From Dehalococcoidia bacterium (lineage in GTDB: Bacteria > Chloroflexota > Dehalococcoidia > Lucifugimonadales > Australimonadaceae), in assembly GCA_022820645.1 (NCBI GenBank), contig JAJEFD010000016.1:1-64000 (forward strand): 64,000 nt of DNA, read 5' to 3'. Shown here piece by piece: positions 51,025 through 59,467 of the stretch (positions are counted from its first letter, which is position 1; each line of letters opens with the position of its first letter). A program made the position numbers and the translations under genes. Under the pieces are notes generated by a model. That model did not search any database. It was not told where the DNA came from and saw only the letters and a list, made by a program, of their open reading frames with translations.

Positions 51025-52758
51025 CTACGCGCCGCCGTTCCTCGTACGGAGCGCACGCGTCGCCTCTGCGTCCACCACGCCTCCCGCGAGCACGACGCCG
51101 TAGTCGCGGCGCGCGCCCTCTTCGGTGACCCAGCCGGCGAGCACGTCGCGCAGCACGAGGCCAGGGTCGCGCTCGAACGGGTCGCCGTAGCCGCCCCCGC
51201 CGGAACCCGCCACCGCGAACGTGTCGCCGGCCTCGAGGTCGTAGAAGCCGGAGCCGCCGAAGTGTTCCTCATTCTCCGTGCCGGGATGCAGGGCGAACTC
51301 GCCGGTGCGTCCCGGCTTCCCGCCGTCGGAGCCGGAGGAAGGCTTCTTCACCCGGTCGGCGCGACGGTTGAGCTTGGCGGGCTCGAGCACCTCGTAGATG
51401 CGCCGGTAGCTCAGACCGCCGCGGTGCTTACCAGGGCCGCCCGAGTCCGGGACCATCTCGAAGCGGCGCAGGCGCAGGGGTGCGGCGTTCTCGATTATCT
51501 CGATAGGGGCGAGGAACAGGTTCGACGACGAGTTCGTCGCGACACCAGACTCGCCGTCTCCCCGGTTCGAGCCTGCCGTCGCCGCGCCGAGTATCTCGTA
51601 GTGGGTGTAGGGGTGCGGGCCCACCACGCCGGCAGGCCAGCTGAGCGCGAGCGTGCCGCCGCTCCCCCCGCTGTGCGCCACGCCTTTCTCCGGCTGGAAC
51701 TTCCCCACCACCTCGACCAGCAGGTCGATGAGCCGGTGCATCGACTGCGTGCAGTTCCCAACCGGCGACGGATACTCCGGCGAGACGACCGTGCGCTCTC
51801 CGAACCGGAGCGTGATCGACCGCCACATACCGTCGTTGAACGGGAAGTTCGGGTCGATAAGCGACACCAGCGCGAACGTCACGCACGCTTTGACCACGGA
51901 GATGACCATGTTTGCAGGGCCGCGCGTCTGCGGATCGGTGCCGTTGAAGTCGAACTCGATGGCGCTGCCCTTCTTGGTCACTGTCACGAACAGCCGTACC
52001 GGGTCGCCAGTGCCGCTGCCGTCGTCGTCCAGCCACGCCTCGCCGGAGAACGTGCCGTCGTTCCATCCGCTGAGGTGCTCCTTGAACAGCTTCTCCGTGC
52101 CGTCGAGCGTGATGTTGAACGCGTCCAGCACGGACCGCTTGCCGAAGCGGTCGAGCAGCTCGGTCATGCGTTTCGCCGCGGCCTTCGTGATGCCGATCTG
52201 GCTGTTCATGTCGCCGAGCACGAGGTGCGGGCTCCGGACATTGGTCTGGATGAGCCGGGTGAACTCGTCGAAGACCCTGCCCCGCCGGGCGTACCGGATG
52301 ATGGGGAGCAGGAATCCCTCCTGGATCAGCTCCGTGGCGCGGCTGTAGGAGCTGCCCGGCATCGCGCCACCGAAGTCCGGCTTGTGGGCGGCGGAGCAGC
52401 TGTACGCGACCAGTTCGCCCCCGTGGAAGACCGGGGTCATCACCGCCAGGTCCGGCGCGTGGTGCACGAAACTCTCGTATGGATGGTTGCTGATGTAGAT
52501 GTCGCCCGGCTTGATGTCGTCCCTGCCGTACACGCGCCAGACCGACCCGATGAAATGCTGGAAGGAGTAGCCGTGTATCAGCGAGCCGGGAGGGCCGAGC
52601 AGGCGCGCCTCCGCGTCGAGGAACTCGTACGAGCAGTCCCGCGACTCGCGCATGAGGGTCGAGTACGCCGAGCGCGCCAGCAGCACGTTCATCTCGTCCA
52701 CCATGCTCTGGAACTTGGTGCGGATGATCTCCGTGTTGAATGATGCTGCGAGTGTCAT
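51025..52758 (-). CDS. hyuB: hydantoinase B / N-methylhydantoinase-oxoprolinase beta subunit
   Basis: 577 residues, full length for HyuB. TEIIRTKFQSMVDEMNVLLA, RSAYSTLMRESRDCS, KPGDIYISNHPYESFVHHAPD, FDFNGTDPQTRGPANMVISV, SPVGNCTQSMHRLIDL, and glycine-rich C-terminal GDTFAVAGSGGGGYGDPFER with RDPGLVLRDV are the family blocks. With HyuA it forms an ATP-dependent cyclic-amide hydrolase; acetone carboxylase-related members also exist. Start 4 bp after the hyuA stop. Confidence 0.9.
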   Translation of the reverse strand: MTLAASFNTEIIRTKFQSMVDEMNVLLARSAYSTLMRESRDCSYEFLDAEARLLGPPGSLIHGYSFQHFIGSVWRVYGRDDIKPGDIYISNHPYESFVHHAPDLAVMTPVFHGGELVAYSCSAAHKPDFGGAMPGSSYSRATELIQEGFLLPIIRYARRGRVFDEFTRLIQTNVRSPHLVLGDMNSQIGITKAAAKRMTELLDRFGKRSVLDAFNITLDGTEKLFKEHLSGWNDGTFSGEAWLDDDGSGTGDPVRLFVTVTKKGSAIEFDFNGTDPQTRGPANMVISVVKACVTFALVSLIDPNFPFNDGMWRSITLRFGERTVVSPEYPSPVGNCTQSMHRLIDLLVEVVGKFQPEKGVAHSGGSGGTLALSWPAGVVGPHPYTHYEILGAATAGSNRGDGESGVATNSSSNLFLAPIEIIENAAPLRLRRFEMVPDSGGPGKHRGGLSYRRIYEVLEPAKLNRRADRVKKPSSGSDGGKPGRTGEFALHPGTENEEHFGGSGFYDLEAGDTFAVAGSGGGGYGDPFERDPGLVLRDVLAGWVTEEGARRDYGVVLAGGVVDAEATRALRTRNGGA

Positions 52759-52762
52759 CGTC

Positions 52763-54832
52763 TCACCGCCGGGTCATGATGATGTTCGCGTGCTCGTCGA
52801 CCTCCGCCCCCCAGCCGGGCGGAACGACCGTCGTCGAGTCCTCCTGGTACACCACTGCAGGGCCGTCGAACCGCTCGCCATTCGACAGTTCGCCGCGGTA
52901 GTAGACCGCCCCTGAGACGGCGTCGCCGCCGAAGTGCATCCGCCTGTGGCCCGATGGCCGCGCCGCGCTTCGCCTGACCTGCGCGACGGCATCGTTCCGT
53001 CCAGCCTGCATCTTCGGCGTCGGCACGACCGTCCGGACGCGGAAGCTGACGACCTCGACCGCCTCGTTCGGCGCCGAATGACCGTACAGCCTCTGGTGCC
53101 GTGCCTCGAACCTCCTGCGTATCTCGCGCTTCGCATTATCCGCAAGCGTCCCCTTCCGCACCGGCACACGCAGCTCGAACCCCTGACCGACGTACCGAAC
53201 GTCCGCCTCGCGCTTGAGTCGAGCGCGCCGGACGGGCAGCCCTTCCGCTTCGACGTCCGCGAGCGCCTGTTGTTCAAGCCGCGCGAACTGCCTGTTGAGT
53301 TCCTCAACGGGCGTGCTCTCCAGTTCCGACACCGACGTCCAGACGTAGTCGTGGACGACGTCGGAGCAGAGGAGGCCGAGCGCCGAGAACGCGCCGGGAC
53401 GGGGCGGCACGATGATGCGCCCGATGCCGAGCTCCTCCGCCACGCCCGCACTCCGCAGCGGCCCCGCTCCGCCTCCGGCCACCAGCGAGAACTCCCGCAG
53501 TGAGATGCCCTTCTCCGACGCCAGCGCAAGGATGCGGTCGGCCATCTTCACCTCGATGACCTTCACAATGCCCCATGCAGCTTCCTGCGGGCTGCGGCTT
53601 CCGAGCGGCCTGCCGACGCCCTCCATGAGCGCCCGGTCGGACGCCGCAGGGTCGAGCGACATCGCTCCCCCGAGGAAGTAGTCCGGGTCGAGGTAGCCCA
53701 GCGCCATGTCGGCGTCCGTGATGGTCGCGTCCGTCCCGCCTCGACCGTAGCAGGCGGGGCCGGGGTCGCTGCCGGCGCTATCGGGCCCCACGCGCAGCAG
53801 ACCGCCTGCATCGACACGCGCGATGGTGCCACCGCCCGCGCTCACCGCCTCGACGTCCACCATCGGCGCGTAGACCGTCCTGCCCTCGATCTGGCCCTGC
53901 GTAACCTCGACCGGCACGCCGCCCTCGACGAACGCGACGTCGGCGCTCGTGCCGCCGATGTCCAGCGACACGAGGTTGCGGAACCCCTGCGTGGAGCAGA
54001 GGAACGCCGCCGATACGACGCCGGCCGCGGGCCCCGACAGCAGCGTGTGGTGCGTCCGCCCTCCCCGTATCGCCGCGGAGAACGGCATGACGCCGCCGTT
54101 CGACTGCATGAGGTAGCGCTGCGACGTGGTCACGTCCCGCTCGGCGAGCTGCTGGTCGAGCGACCTGAGATATGCCGTGAGCACGGGCTCGAGGTAGGCG
54201 TTGACCAATGTCGTCGACATGCGTGGCCACTCACGTATGCGGGGCATGATCTCCGACGAGAGCGAGATGATGCAGCCCGGGTACTCCTCCTCGATGATGC
54301 GCCGCGCCGTCTGCTCGTGGGCCGGGTTCGCGTAGGCGAAGAGGAACGAGACAGCGATGGACGTGACGCCGTCGTCCTTCAATGCGCGGACTGCCCGGCG
54401 AGTAGCTTCCACGTCGAGCGGCGTGATGACTTCACCGCTCTTGTCGACGCGCTCCGGCACATCCCTGATGTGGACGGGGTGCACGAGCCCCTCGGGGCGG
54501 TGGTAGAAGAGAAGGAACGGCCGGGGCTGTGAGCCGGTCTGCACCTGCGGGATGGCGCGGAACCCGCCGGTCACGAGCAGCCCCACGCGCGCGCCCTTCA
54601 TCTCGAGCAGCGCGTTCGTCCCGATGGTGGTGCCGTGCAGGAACGCGTCCACGTCGCCGCCGCTCACGCCCCAGTCCCGTTCCAGCTTCGCGAGCGCGTC
54701 CATCACGCCGACTGCGGGGTCAGCCTTGACCGTGGGAACCTTCTCTATGCGCGTCTCTTTGGACCTCGTGTTGAATGCGACCAGGTCGGTGAAGCTGCCC
54801 CCAACGTCGACCCCGATGCGCCAGTCGCTCAA
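52763..54832 (-). CDS. hyuA: hydantoinase A / oxoprolinase alpha subunit
   Basis: 689 residues from TTG 54832 (reads LSDWRIGVDVGGSFTDLVAF). The TTG overlaps the upstream amidohydrolase TGA as TTGA, so coupling sets this start; the frame stays open further but without coding character. ATPase region RIGVDVGGSFTDL, GTTIGTNALLEMKGA, SVSFLFAYANPAHE, LMQSNGGVMPF, LVSLDIGGTSADVAFVEGG, GPACYGRGGTDATITDA. Partner HyuB follows. Hydrolyses cyclic imides or related rings with ATP; substrate unknown. Confidence 0.9.
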   Translation of the reverse strand: MSDWRIGVDVGGSFTDLVAFNTRSKETRIEKVPTVKADPAVGVMDALAKLERDWGVSGGDVDAFLHGTTIGTNALLEMKGARVGLLVTGGFRAIPQVQTGSQPRPFLLFYHRPEGLVHPVHIRDVPERVDKSGEVITPLDVEATRRAVRALKDDGVTSIAVSFLFAYANPAHEQTARRIIEEEYPGCIISLSSEIMPRIREWPRMSTTLVNAYLEPVLTAYLRSLDQQLAERDVTTSQRYLMQSNGGVMPFSAAIRGGRTHHTLLSGPAAGVVSAAFLCSTQGFRNLVSLDIGGTSADVAFVEGGVPVEVTQGQIEGRTVYAPMVDVEAVSAGGGTIARVDAGGLLRVGPDSAGSDPGPACYGRGGTDATITDADMALGYLDPDYFLGGAMSLDPAASDRALMEGVGRPLGSRSPQEAAWGIVKVIEVKMADRILALASEKGISLREFSLVAGGGAGPLRSAGVAEELGIGRIIVPPRPGAFSALGLLCSDVVHDYVWTSVSELESTPVEELNRQFARLEQQALADVEAEGLPVRRARLKREADVRYVGQGFELRVPVRKGTLADNAKREIRRRFEARHQRLYGHSAPNEAVEVVSFRVRTVVPTPKMQAGRNDAVAQVRRSAARPSGHRRMHFGGDAVSGAVYYRGELSNGERFDGPAVVYQEDSTTVVPPGWGAEVDEHANIIMTRR

Positions 54833-55905
54833 GCGGCCCCCCAGGCGCCGCCGTAGAACCGCGCCGCGTTCCGGTAGAGGATGTCCTCCTTGGCGCTCTC
54901 GGAGACCGCGTCGTTCTCGAGCAGCTCGTCGATCTCGGCGCGGATGGTGTCGATGTTCACCTCGTGCGGGAAGTCGCTGGAGAAGACGAACGCGCCGCTG
55001 CCGTACTTGTCGATGGCGTTCGCCAGCATCGGTTCGTCGCCCTCGATGCCGACGAACAGCCGCCCCGCGTCGATCAGCCGCTGGACGTACGCCTCGACGT
55101 TGTCGCCATCCTCGATCTGGAGGAAGCGGCGTTGCGGGTCGACGGGCGTGAACGCGTCGTACGCGCCGGAGCACCGCTCGATGACCATGAGGAACCAGCC
55201 CAGGCCGCCTTCCAGGAAGCCGTAGCGCACGTTGGGGAAGCGGTCGAAGATGCCGGTGAAGAGCATGTCCGTGAACGCGATGCTGATGGCGAACGAGTGG
55301 CCCAGCGCGTGGACGCCCGCGAACGGCGTCATGCCGTCCAGGCCCATCGCGTGGTGCGCGCCTGCGTGTATACCGAGCACGCACCCGAGCCGGTCGGCCT
55401 CCGCGTAGACGGGCCAGAACTTCCTGTTGCCGAGCAGGGCCTGCAATCCGGTGCCGGGCACCATCGCGCCGACGAAGCCGAGCTCCGTGACGGCGCGGCG
55501 CAACTCGTCCACCGCGGCGTCCGGGTCCTGCATCGGCACGAGGGCCGCGGCCTTCACGCGCTCGTCCTTACTCAGGTACTCGTCGTACAGCCAGTCGTTG
55601 TACGCCCGGGCGGACGCTACAGCGAGGTCAGGGTCGAGGATCTTGCCGAACGAGAGCCCGCGCGTCGGGTAGACGACCGTGCCGTCGATGTGCGCGGAGT
55701 CGAGGAAGTTGCCCCAGCCCTTCACACCGCCGGGGTCTTTGAACGCGCCGTCGGGGTAGCGGTGCGACTGGTGGTGCAGGTGATCGGGCGCGGGGAACGG
55801 CCCCACTCCCCTGACCGCGTTCCCGCCGAGCAACTCCGGCGGAATGCGCTCCATAATCGCCTTCACGTCTTCGATGACGTGGCCGTCGCCGTCGAGTATC
55901 CGCAT
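54829..55905 (-). CDS. amidohydrolase-2 family protein
   Basis: 358 residues, GAAAGGAA before ATG 55905. D-x-H in RILDGDGHVIEDV, IDGTVVYPTRGL, GIHAGAHHAMGLDGMTPFAG, VRYGFLEGGLGWFLMVIERC and SSDFPHEVN at the C-terminus, matching the ACMSD/gamma-resorcylate decarboxylase group. First gene of an operon that continues into hyuA and hyuB. Upstream DNA carries a four-copy operator-like array. Confidence 0.87.
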   Translation of the reverse strand: MRILDGDGHVIEDVKAIMERIPPELLGGNAVRGVGPFPAPDHLHHQSHRYPDGAFKDPGGVKGWGNFLDSAHIDGTVVYPTRGLSFGKILDPDLAVASARAYNDWLYDEYLSKDERVKAAALVPMQDPDAAVDELRRAVTELGFVGAMVPGTGLQALLGNRKFWPVYAEADRLGCVLGIHAGAHHAMGLDGMTPFAGVHALGHSFAISIAFTDMLFTGIFDRFPNVRYGFLEGGLGWFLMVIERCSGAYDAFTPVDPQRRFLQIEDGDNVEAYVQRLIDAGRLFVGIEGDEPMLANAIDKYGSGAFVFSSDFPHEVNIDTIRAEIDELLENDAVSESAKEDILYRNAARFYGGAWGAA

Positions 55906-55941
55906 GGCGTATTCCTTTCTCCGCGCGGGGGGCGAACCCGG

Positions 55942-56088
55942 AACAAGATTTCAACGACCCCTGATTTTTGAAATCTTGTTCTCCATCTTACGAGTGCGGA
56001 AGGGGTGAGAATTGGAATCTTGAAATCTTGCTATGGGGTGTTTCCAAGGCCGTGGCCTGCTTCGCGCGAACAAGGCATCAAGATTTCA
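55942..56088. promoter_or_regulatory. four-copy CAAGATTTCA operator-like array
   Basis: AACAAGATTTCAA (55942-55954) is mirrored by TTGAAATCTTGTT (55968-55980), a perfect 13-bp inverted repeat with a 13-bp gap. Further copies are TTGAAATCTTG (56020-56030) and CAAGATTTCA (56079-56088). It lies immediately upstream of the amidohydrolase-hyuA-hyuB operon. No T tract, so not a terminator; likely a dimeric repressor or activator site cluster. Confidence 0.6.
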
Positions 56089-56249
56089 TCAATTTCAACT
56101 TTATCCTCCGCAGCCATAGGCTTTTTCTATAGCTGTGCCTTCCTGTCATAGACGCAATCTATAGGAGGGGCAGGCGGTCTGCACATGCGCGCAGCATAGC
56201 GGATGCAGGGGTGATGGCGTAAGCGGCGGATGTCAGAGCATAACAACCC

Positions 56250-56346
56250 AAGGCCCTCACCCTAACCCTCTCCCTCAGGAGAGGGGACCACTCCAAGGCA
56301 CCCTGAGAGATGCTTCGACTCCGCTGCGCTCCGCTCAGCATGACAA
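56250..56346. repeat. dispersed composite repeat (reverse orientation)
   Basis: CTCACCCTAACCCTCTCCCT + CAGGAGAGGGG, then a 42-bp element at 56305-56346 that is the exact reverse complement of 32925-32966. The order of the two sub-elements is swapped relative to the copy at 32866. Confidence 0.85.
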
Positions 56347-56388
56347 GCAAGGGCGTACGCTCGCTCGGAATGATCGGGCCGCGCCCTG

Positions 56389-56397
56389 TGCTACGCT
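56389..56397 (+). promoter_or_regulatory. extended -10 promoter, leaderless
   Basis: TGC + TACGCT ending 6 nt before ATG 56404; expected +1 coincides with the A of the ATG. Confidence 0.5.
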
Positions 56398-56403
56398 CAT
56401 GCC

Positions 56404-57234
56404 ATGCAGCTGCGGAACGTGGAACGAGGCCTGACTTACGCCGACATCGCCTTCATCCACGAGGCGCTCGGGACTGACGCGCCCGCCGAGGACGAGATGA
56501 CGCAACTCCTCGCGGATGAAGAGCTCCGCGCCCGGCTGCTCGGCGATTCCCGGCTGTTCGACGCGCTGCTGCCGCACGACGGATCGCTTGCGCCGGTGTC
56601 GCCCCGGCTCTTCTTCGAGGCGCTGCTGCGCCATGCAGTAACCGAACTCCAAGGGGCGCAACACACGTTCGAGCGCACCGGCTCGGTCTCCGGGGAGCGC
56701 GTGCCCGTCTTCGACGCTGCGGAGGTTGCGGCATTCGCGGCGCAGCCGCGCATCCTCCATTACCTTGCGTCGCTGCTGGCGTCGTTCACGAAGGTGCACA
56801 GCCACACGGAGCGCGTGTGGGTGCGGCGCGGCGTCGTGCGGAAAGTCCGCTACAGCGACCTGGACGTACACTCGATGCTGCGGCTGATCCAGCAGACCGA
56901 GGAGCACGAGCGCCTGCCGCTCTACCGCCGCACCGGCGACCTCTGCCTGCTCATCCTCGGGGTCTTCCCCGACTTCGCCGCGACCGCCCAGCGCTATCCG
57001 GGCTCCGGCGCGCCGCGGGCGCAGTCGTCTTACCGGCGCAGGTTGAGCACGGAGGAGTACGAGACCGTCGCCGCGGAGATGTACGGACACGCGGCGCGCT
57101 ACGACTCCGGTGAGTGGTCGACGGTGCACCGCGCTCTCGCCAGCCGCATCCCGGACGCGAAGAAGCCGCTCAATTTCATGGCGGAGCACTACCTGGGGTT
57201 CAGGCGGGACCGGCTGTTCGGCATGGGGGAGTGA
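56404..57234 (+). CDS. conserved hypothetical protein
   Basis: 276 residues, mostly helical and charged. MQLRNVERGLTYADIAFIHE, SPRLFFEALLRHAVTELQGA, VHSHTERVWVRRGVVRKVRY, GDLCLLILGVFPDFAATAQR and a C-terminal KKPLNFMAEHYLGFRRDRLF. No signal peptide or catalytic motif that I recognise. Codon use and composition match the genome. Single gene, likely leaderless. Confidence 0.75.
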   Translation: MQLRNVERGLTYADIAFIHEALGTDAPAEDEMTQLLADEELRARLLGDSRLFDALLPHDGSLAPVSPRLFFEALLRHAVTELQGAQHTFERTGSVSGERVPVFDAAEVAAFAAQPRILHYLASLLASFTKVHSHTERVWVRRGVVRKVRYSDLDVHSMLRLIQQTEEHERLPLYRRTGDLCLLILGVFPDFAATAQRYPGSGAPRAQSSYRRRLSTEEYETVAAEMYGHAARYDSGEWSTVHRALASRIPDAKKPLNFMAEHYLGFRRDRLFGMGE

Positions 57235-57321
57235 GACTCGCGCTCCCACTATTGCCCTCGCCGCCCCACCAAAGATAAAGTCGCCCCCAGATGAGCGAAT
57301 GACACAGCCGGGAGGCGCCCT

Positions 57322-58353
57322 ATGGCAGTAATCGATTCAGATGCACACGTCGTGGAGTCGGAGCGCACGTGGGACTTCATCCCGGATGAGTTGCAGCACC
57401 TCCGCCCGATAGTCCTGCTGCCCAAGGAGGGCTACAAGTCGCCCTCGCCGGAGTTCTGGTACGTGGACGGCAGGGCGTTCAGCAAGGGCGTCAACGTCGG
57501 ACTCGACACAGACGAGGCAACCCGCGAGGCGAGCGACATCGCGAAGCGTCTCGCGCACATGGACGAGCTCGGCGTCGACACGCACGTCCTCTACCCCAGC
57601 ATCTTCCTGCGCCCGCTGGCGACGCACCCGGAGGTCGACCTGGCGCTCGCGCAGGGATACAACCGCTGGCTCGCCGACATCCACCGGCAGGGCGGCGGAC
57701 GCCTCCGCTGGGCCGTCGTCCTCCCCACCATGTCGCTCCAGGAGTCCATCGAGGAGATGAACTTCGGCAAAGAGAACGGGGCGTGCGCCGTGTTCATGCG
57801 CGGCATCGAGGGCCCGCACCGGCTGAGCGACCCGTACATGACGCCCCTCTGGGAGGAGGCGCAGCGGCTCGACCTGCCGGTGTGCATCCACGCCGCGACC
57901 GGCAACTTCGCGTTCTTCGACTACTTCGGGCGGGACGCGGGCTTCTCCACGTTCAAATTGTCAGGCGTCGGCGCGTTCCACGACATCGTGATGAAGGACA
58001 TGCACCTGCGCTTCCCCGACCTGCGCTGGGGTTTCGTCGAGTTGAGCGCGTCGTGGCTCCCGTACGCGATGAACGACCTCTCGCTGCGGTTCGAGAAGCG
58101 AGGCAGGGCATGGCCGGGGCGCGAACTGCTGGCCGAGCGCAACATCTGGGTCGCCGTGCAGACCGCCGACGACATCGACTACGTCATCGACTGCGCGGGC
58201 GAGGACAACCTCGTCCTCGGCACAGACTACGGGCACAACGACACCTCGACCGAGCTGCACGCGCTCCGCAACCTGCGCGAGAACGGCGGGCTTGGCGACG
58301 AAGTCGCCGACAAGATACTGGACCACAACCCCACGAGGCTCTACGCACTCTAG
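57322..58353 (+). CDS. amidohydrolase-2 family hydrolase/decarboxylase
   Basis: 343 residues, GGGAGG before ATG 57322. AVIDSDAHVVESERTWDFIP carries the D-x-H, LPVCIHAATGNFAFFDYFG, WGFVELSASWLPYAMNDLSL, VLGTDYGHNDTSTE and ILDHNPTRLYAL. Clearly paralogous to 49844-50938. It precedes the tripartite tricarboxylate transporter, suggesting that an imported acid is its substrate. Confidence 0.87.
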   Translation: MAVIDSDAHVVESERTWDFIPDELQHLRPIVLLPKEGYKSPSPEFWYVDGRAFSKGVNVGLDTDEATREASDIAKRLAHMDELGVDTHVLYPSIFLRPLATHPEVDLALAQGYNRWLADIHRQGGGRLRWAVVLPTMSLQESIEEMNFGKENGACAVFMRGIEGPHRLSDPYMTPLWEEAQRLDLPVCIHAATGNFAFFDYFGRDAGFSTFKLSGVGAFHDIVMKDMHLRFPDLRWGFVELSASWLPYAMNDLSLRFEKRGRAWPGRELLAERNIWVAVQTADDIDYVIDCAGEDNLVLGTDYGHNDTSTELHALRNLRENGGLGDEVADKILDHNPTRLYAL

Positions 58354-58378
58354 GGACGGCGAAATAGAAGGCTGCGGG

Positions 58379-58398
58379 ATTCCCGCCTGCGCGGGAAT
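58379..58398. repeat. REP-like palindrome
   Basis: ATTCCCGC-CTGC-GCGGGAAT followed by GACGGG, and a partial copy GCGGGAATGACGG about 20 bp later. Related to GTTCCTGC-GAAG-GCAGGAAC at 30063. Confidence 0.7.
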
Positions 58399-58444
58399 GA
58401 CGGGTAAGAGCGCGGGAATGACGGAACAAGAAAGGGAGGTCTTC

Positions 58445-59446
58445 ATGAAACGCATCGGAAGGATCGGACGTCTGGGACGACTCATGCTGCTCGCGGGAGC
58501 GCTCGCGGCCATCGCCGCATTCGGCGTCAGCTGCGGGGACGACGAGCCGGACTTCCCCACGCGCGACGTCGAGTGGTTCGTCGGTTTCGCGGCAGGCGGC
58601 GGGTTCGACACCGCGAGCCGCATCATCGCCGACAAGATGAGCGACGACCTCGGCGTGAACGTCGTGGTGCGGAACATCGAGGGCGGCGGCGGACGGCGAG
58701 CGGTGCAGGAGATATCCCGCTCCGACCCGGACGGTCACGCCATCTCCATCATGAACATGCCGAACCAGATAACGGCGGAACGGCTCGACCCGGAGGACGT
58801 CGACTTCAACGAACTCTCCTGGGTGGGGCGCGCGGTCATCCAGACCTACGGCCTATACACCGCATCCGCGAACGACTTCAACACGCCTGAAGACCTGCAG
58901 GGGATGCCGGACGTCCGCTTCTGCCTGAGCGGCCTGGCCGGGCACTCCTTCCTAGTCGCGTCCGTCACCACGGAGGTGATGGGCATCGCGTGGAACCCGG
59001 TGACGGGCTACCGCGGACAGGAGACGCAGGCCGGTCTGCTGCGCGGCGACTGTGAGCTGGCGCTCGGCCCGATCGCCGGCACGACGCTGACCGCAGTGCA
59101 GAGCCCGGACTTCAAGGTGCTGTGGATGTACTCCAGCGAGCGCTTCGCCCCGGTGCCGGACGCGCCGACGGTGGACGAACTGGGCTTCCCCGAACTCGGC
59201 GGCTCCAAGTTCGCGAACAACGGACTCGTCGCGGCAGCCCCCGGCACGCCGGACGACGTCCTCGAGATACTGGCGGAGGCCTTCGACAGCGCTCTCCAGG
59301 ACCCGGACGTGATCGAGGGCATCAACAACGCCGGCATGGGCGTCGAGCGGCTCACTCCCGATGAGACGGCCGACGTCGTCGAGGGGATGGACGGCATCGT
59401 CTCCGAGTACATAGACACGGTCAGGCAGAAGTCGCAGGCGCAATAG
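58445..59446 (+). CDS. tctC: tripartite tricarboxylate transporter substrate-binding lipoprotein (TctC/Bug)
   Basis: 333 residues, GGGAGG before ATG 58445. Signal: MKRIGRIGRLGRLMLLAGAL, hydrophobic AAIAAFGVS, then Cys, a lipoprotein-type cleavage. Mature protein: DVEWFVGFAAGGGFDTASRI, NIEGGGGRRAVQEISRSDPD, FCLSGLAGHSFLV, VDELGFPELGG and the TctC C-terminal pattern. Binds carboxylates such as citrate or related acids outside the membrane. First of three genes in tctC-tctA-tctB order. Confidence 0.9.
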   Translation: MKRIGRIGRLGRLMLLAGALAAIAAFGVSCGDDEPDFPTRDVEWFVGFAAGGGFDTASRIIADKMSDDLGVNVVVRNIEGGGGRRAVQEISRSDPDGHAISIMNMPNQITAERLDPEDVDFNELSWVGRAVIQTYGLYTASANDFNTPEDLQGMPDVRFCLSGLAGHSFLVASVTTEVMGIAWNPVTGYRGQETQAGLLRGDCELALGPIAGTTLTAVQSPDFKVLWMYSSERFAPVPDAPTVDELGFPELGGSKFANNGLVAAAPGTPDDVLEILAEAFDSALQDPDVIEGINNAGMGVERLTPDETADVVEGMDGIVSEYIDTVRQKSQAQ

Positions 59447-59467
59447 CAAGGGAGGCTCGACACTCTC

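Larger units (their letters stand above)
55906..56403. other. AT-rich intergenic region
   Basis: About 500 bp without a gene. 55942-56088 contains four copies of a CAAGATTTCA element. Around 56120-56165 is a run with ATAGACGCAATCTAT-type dyad symmetry. 56250-56346 is a dispersed repeat. The ATG of the next plus-strand gene has a leaderless-type promoter at 56389-56397. Confidence 0.6.

Noticed and set aside
52763-55384. An 873-residue HyuA with a long N-terminal extension
   Set aside because: The extension is an arginine/histidine-rich shadow of the preceding amidohydrolase; the TTGA overlap at 54832 gives the normal start and length.
55942-55980. Terminator reading of the AACAAGATTTCAA inverted repeat
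   Set aside because: No T tract on either strand and two further copies nearby; an operator array fits better.
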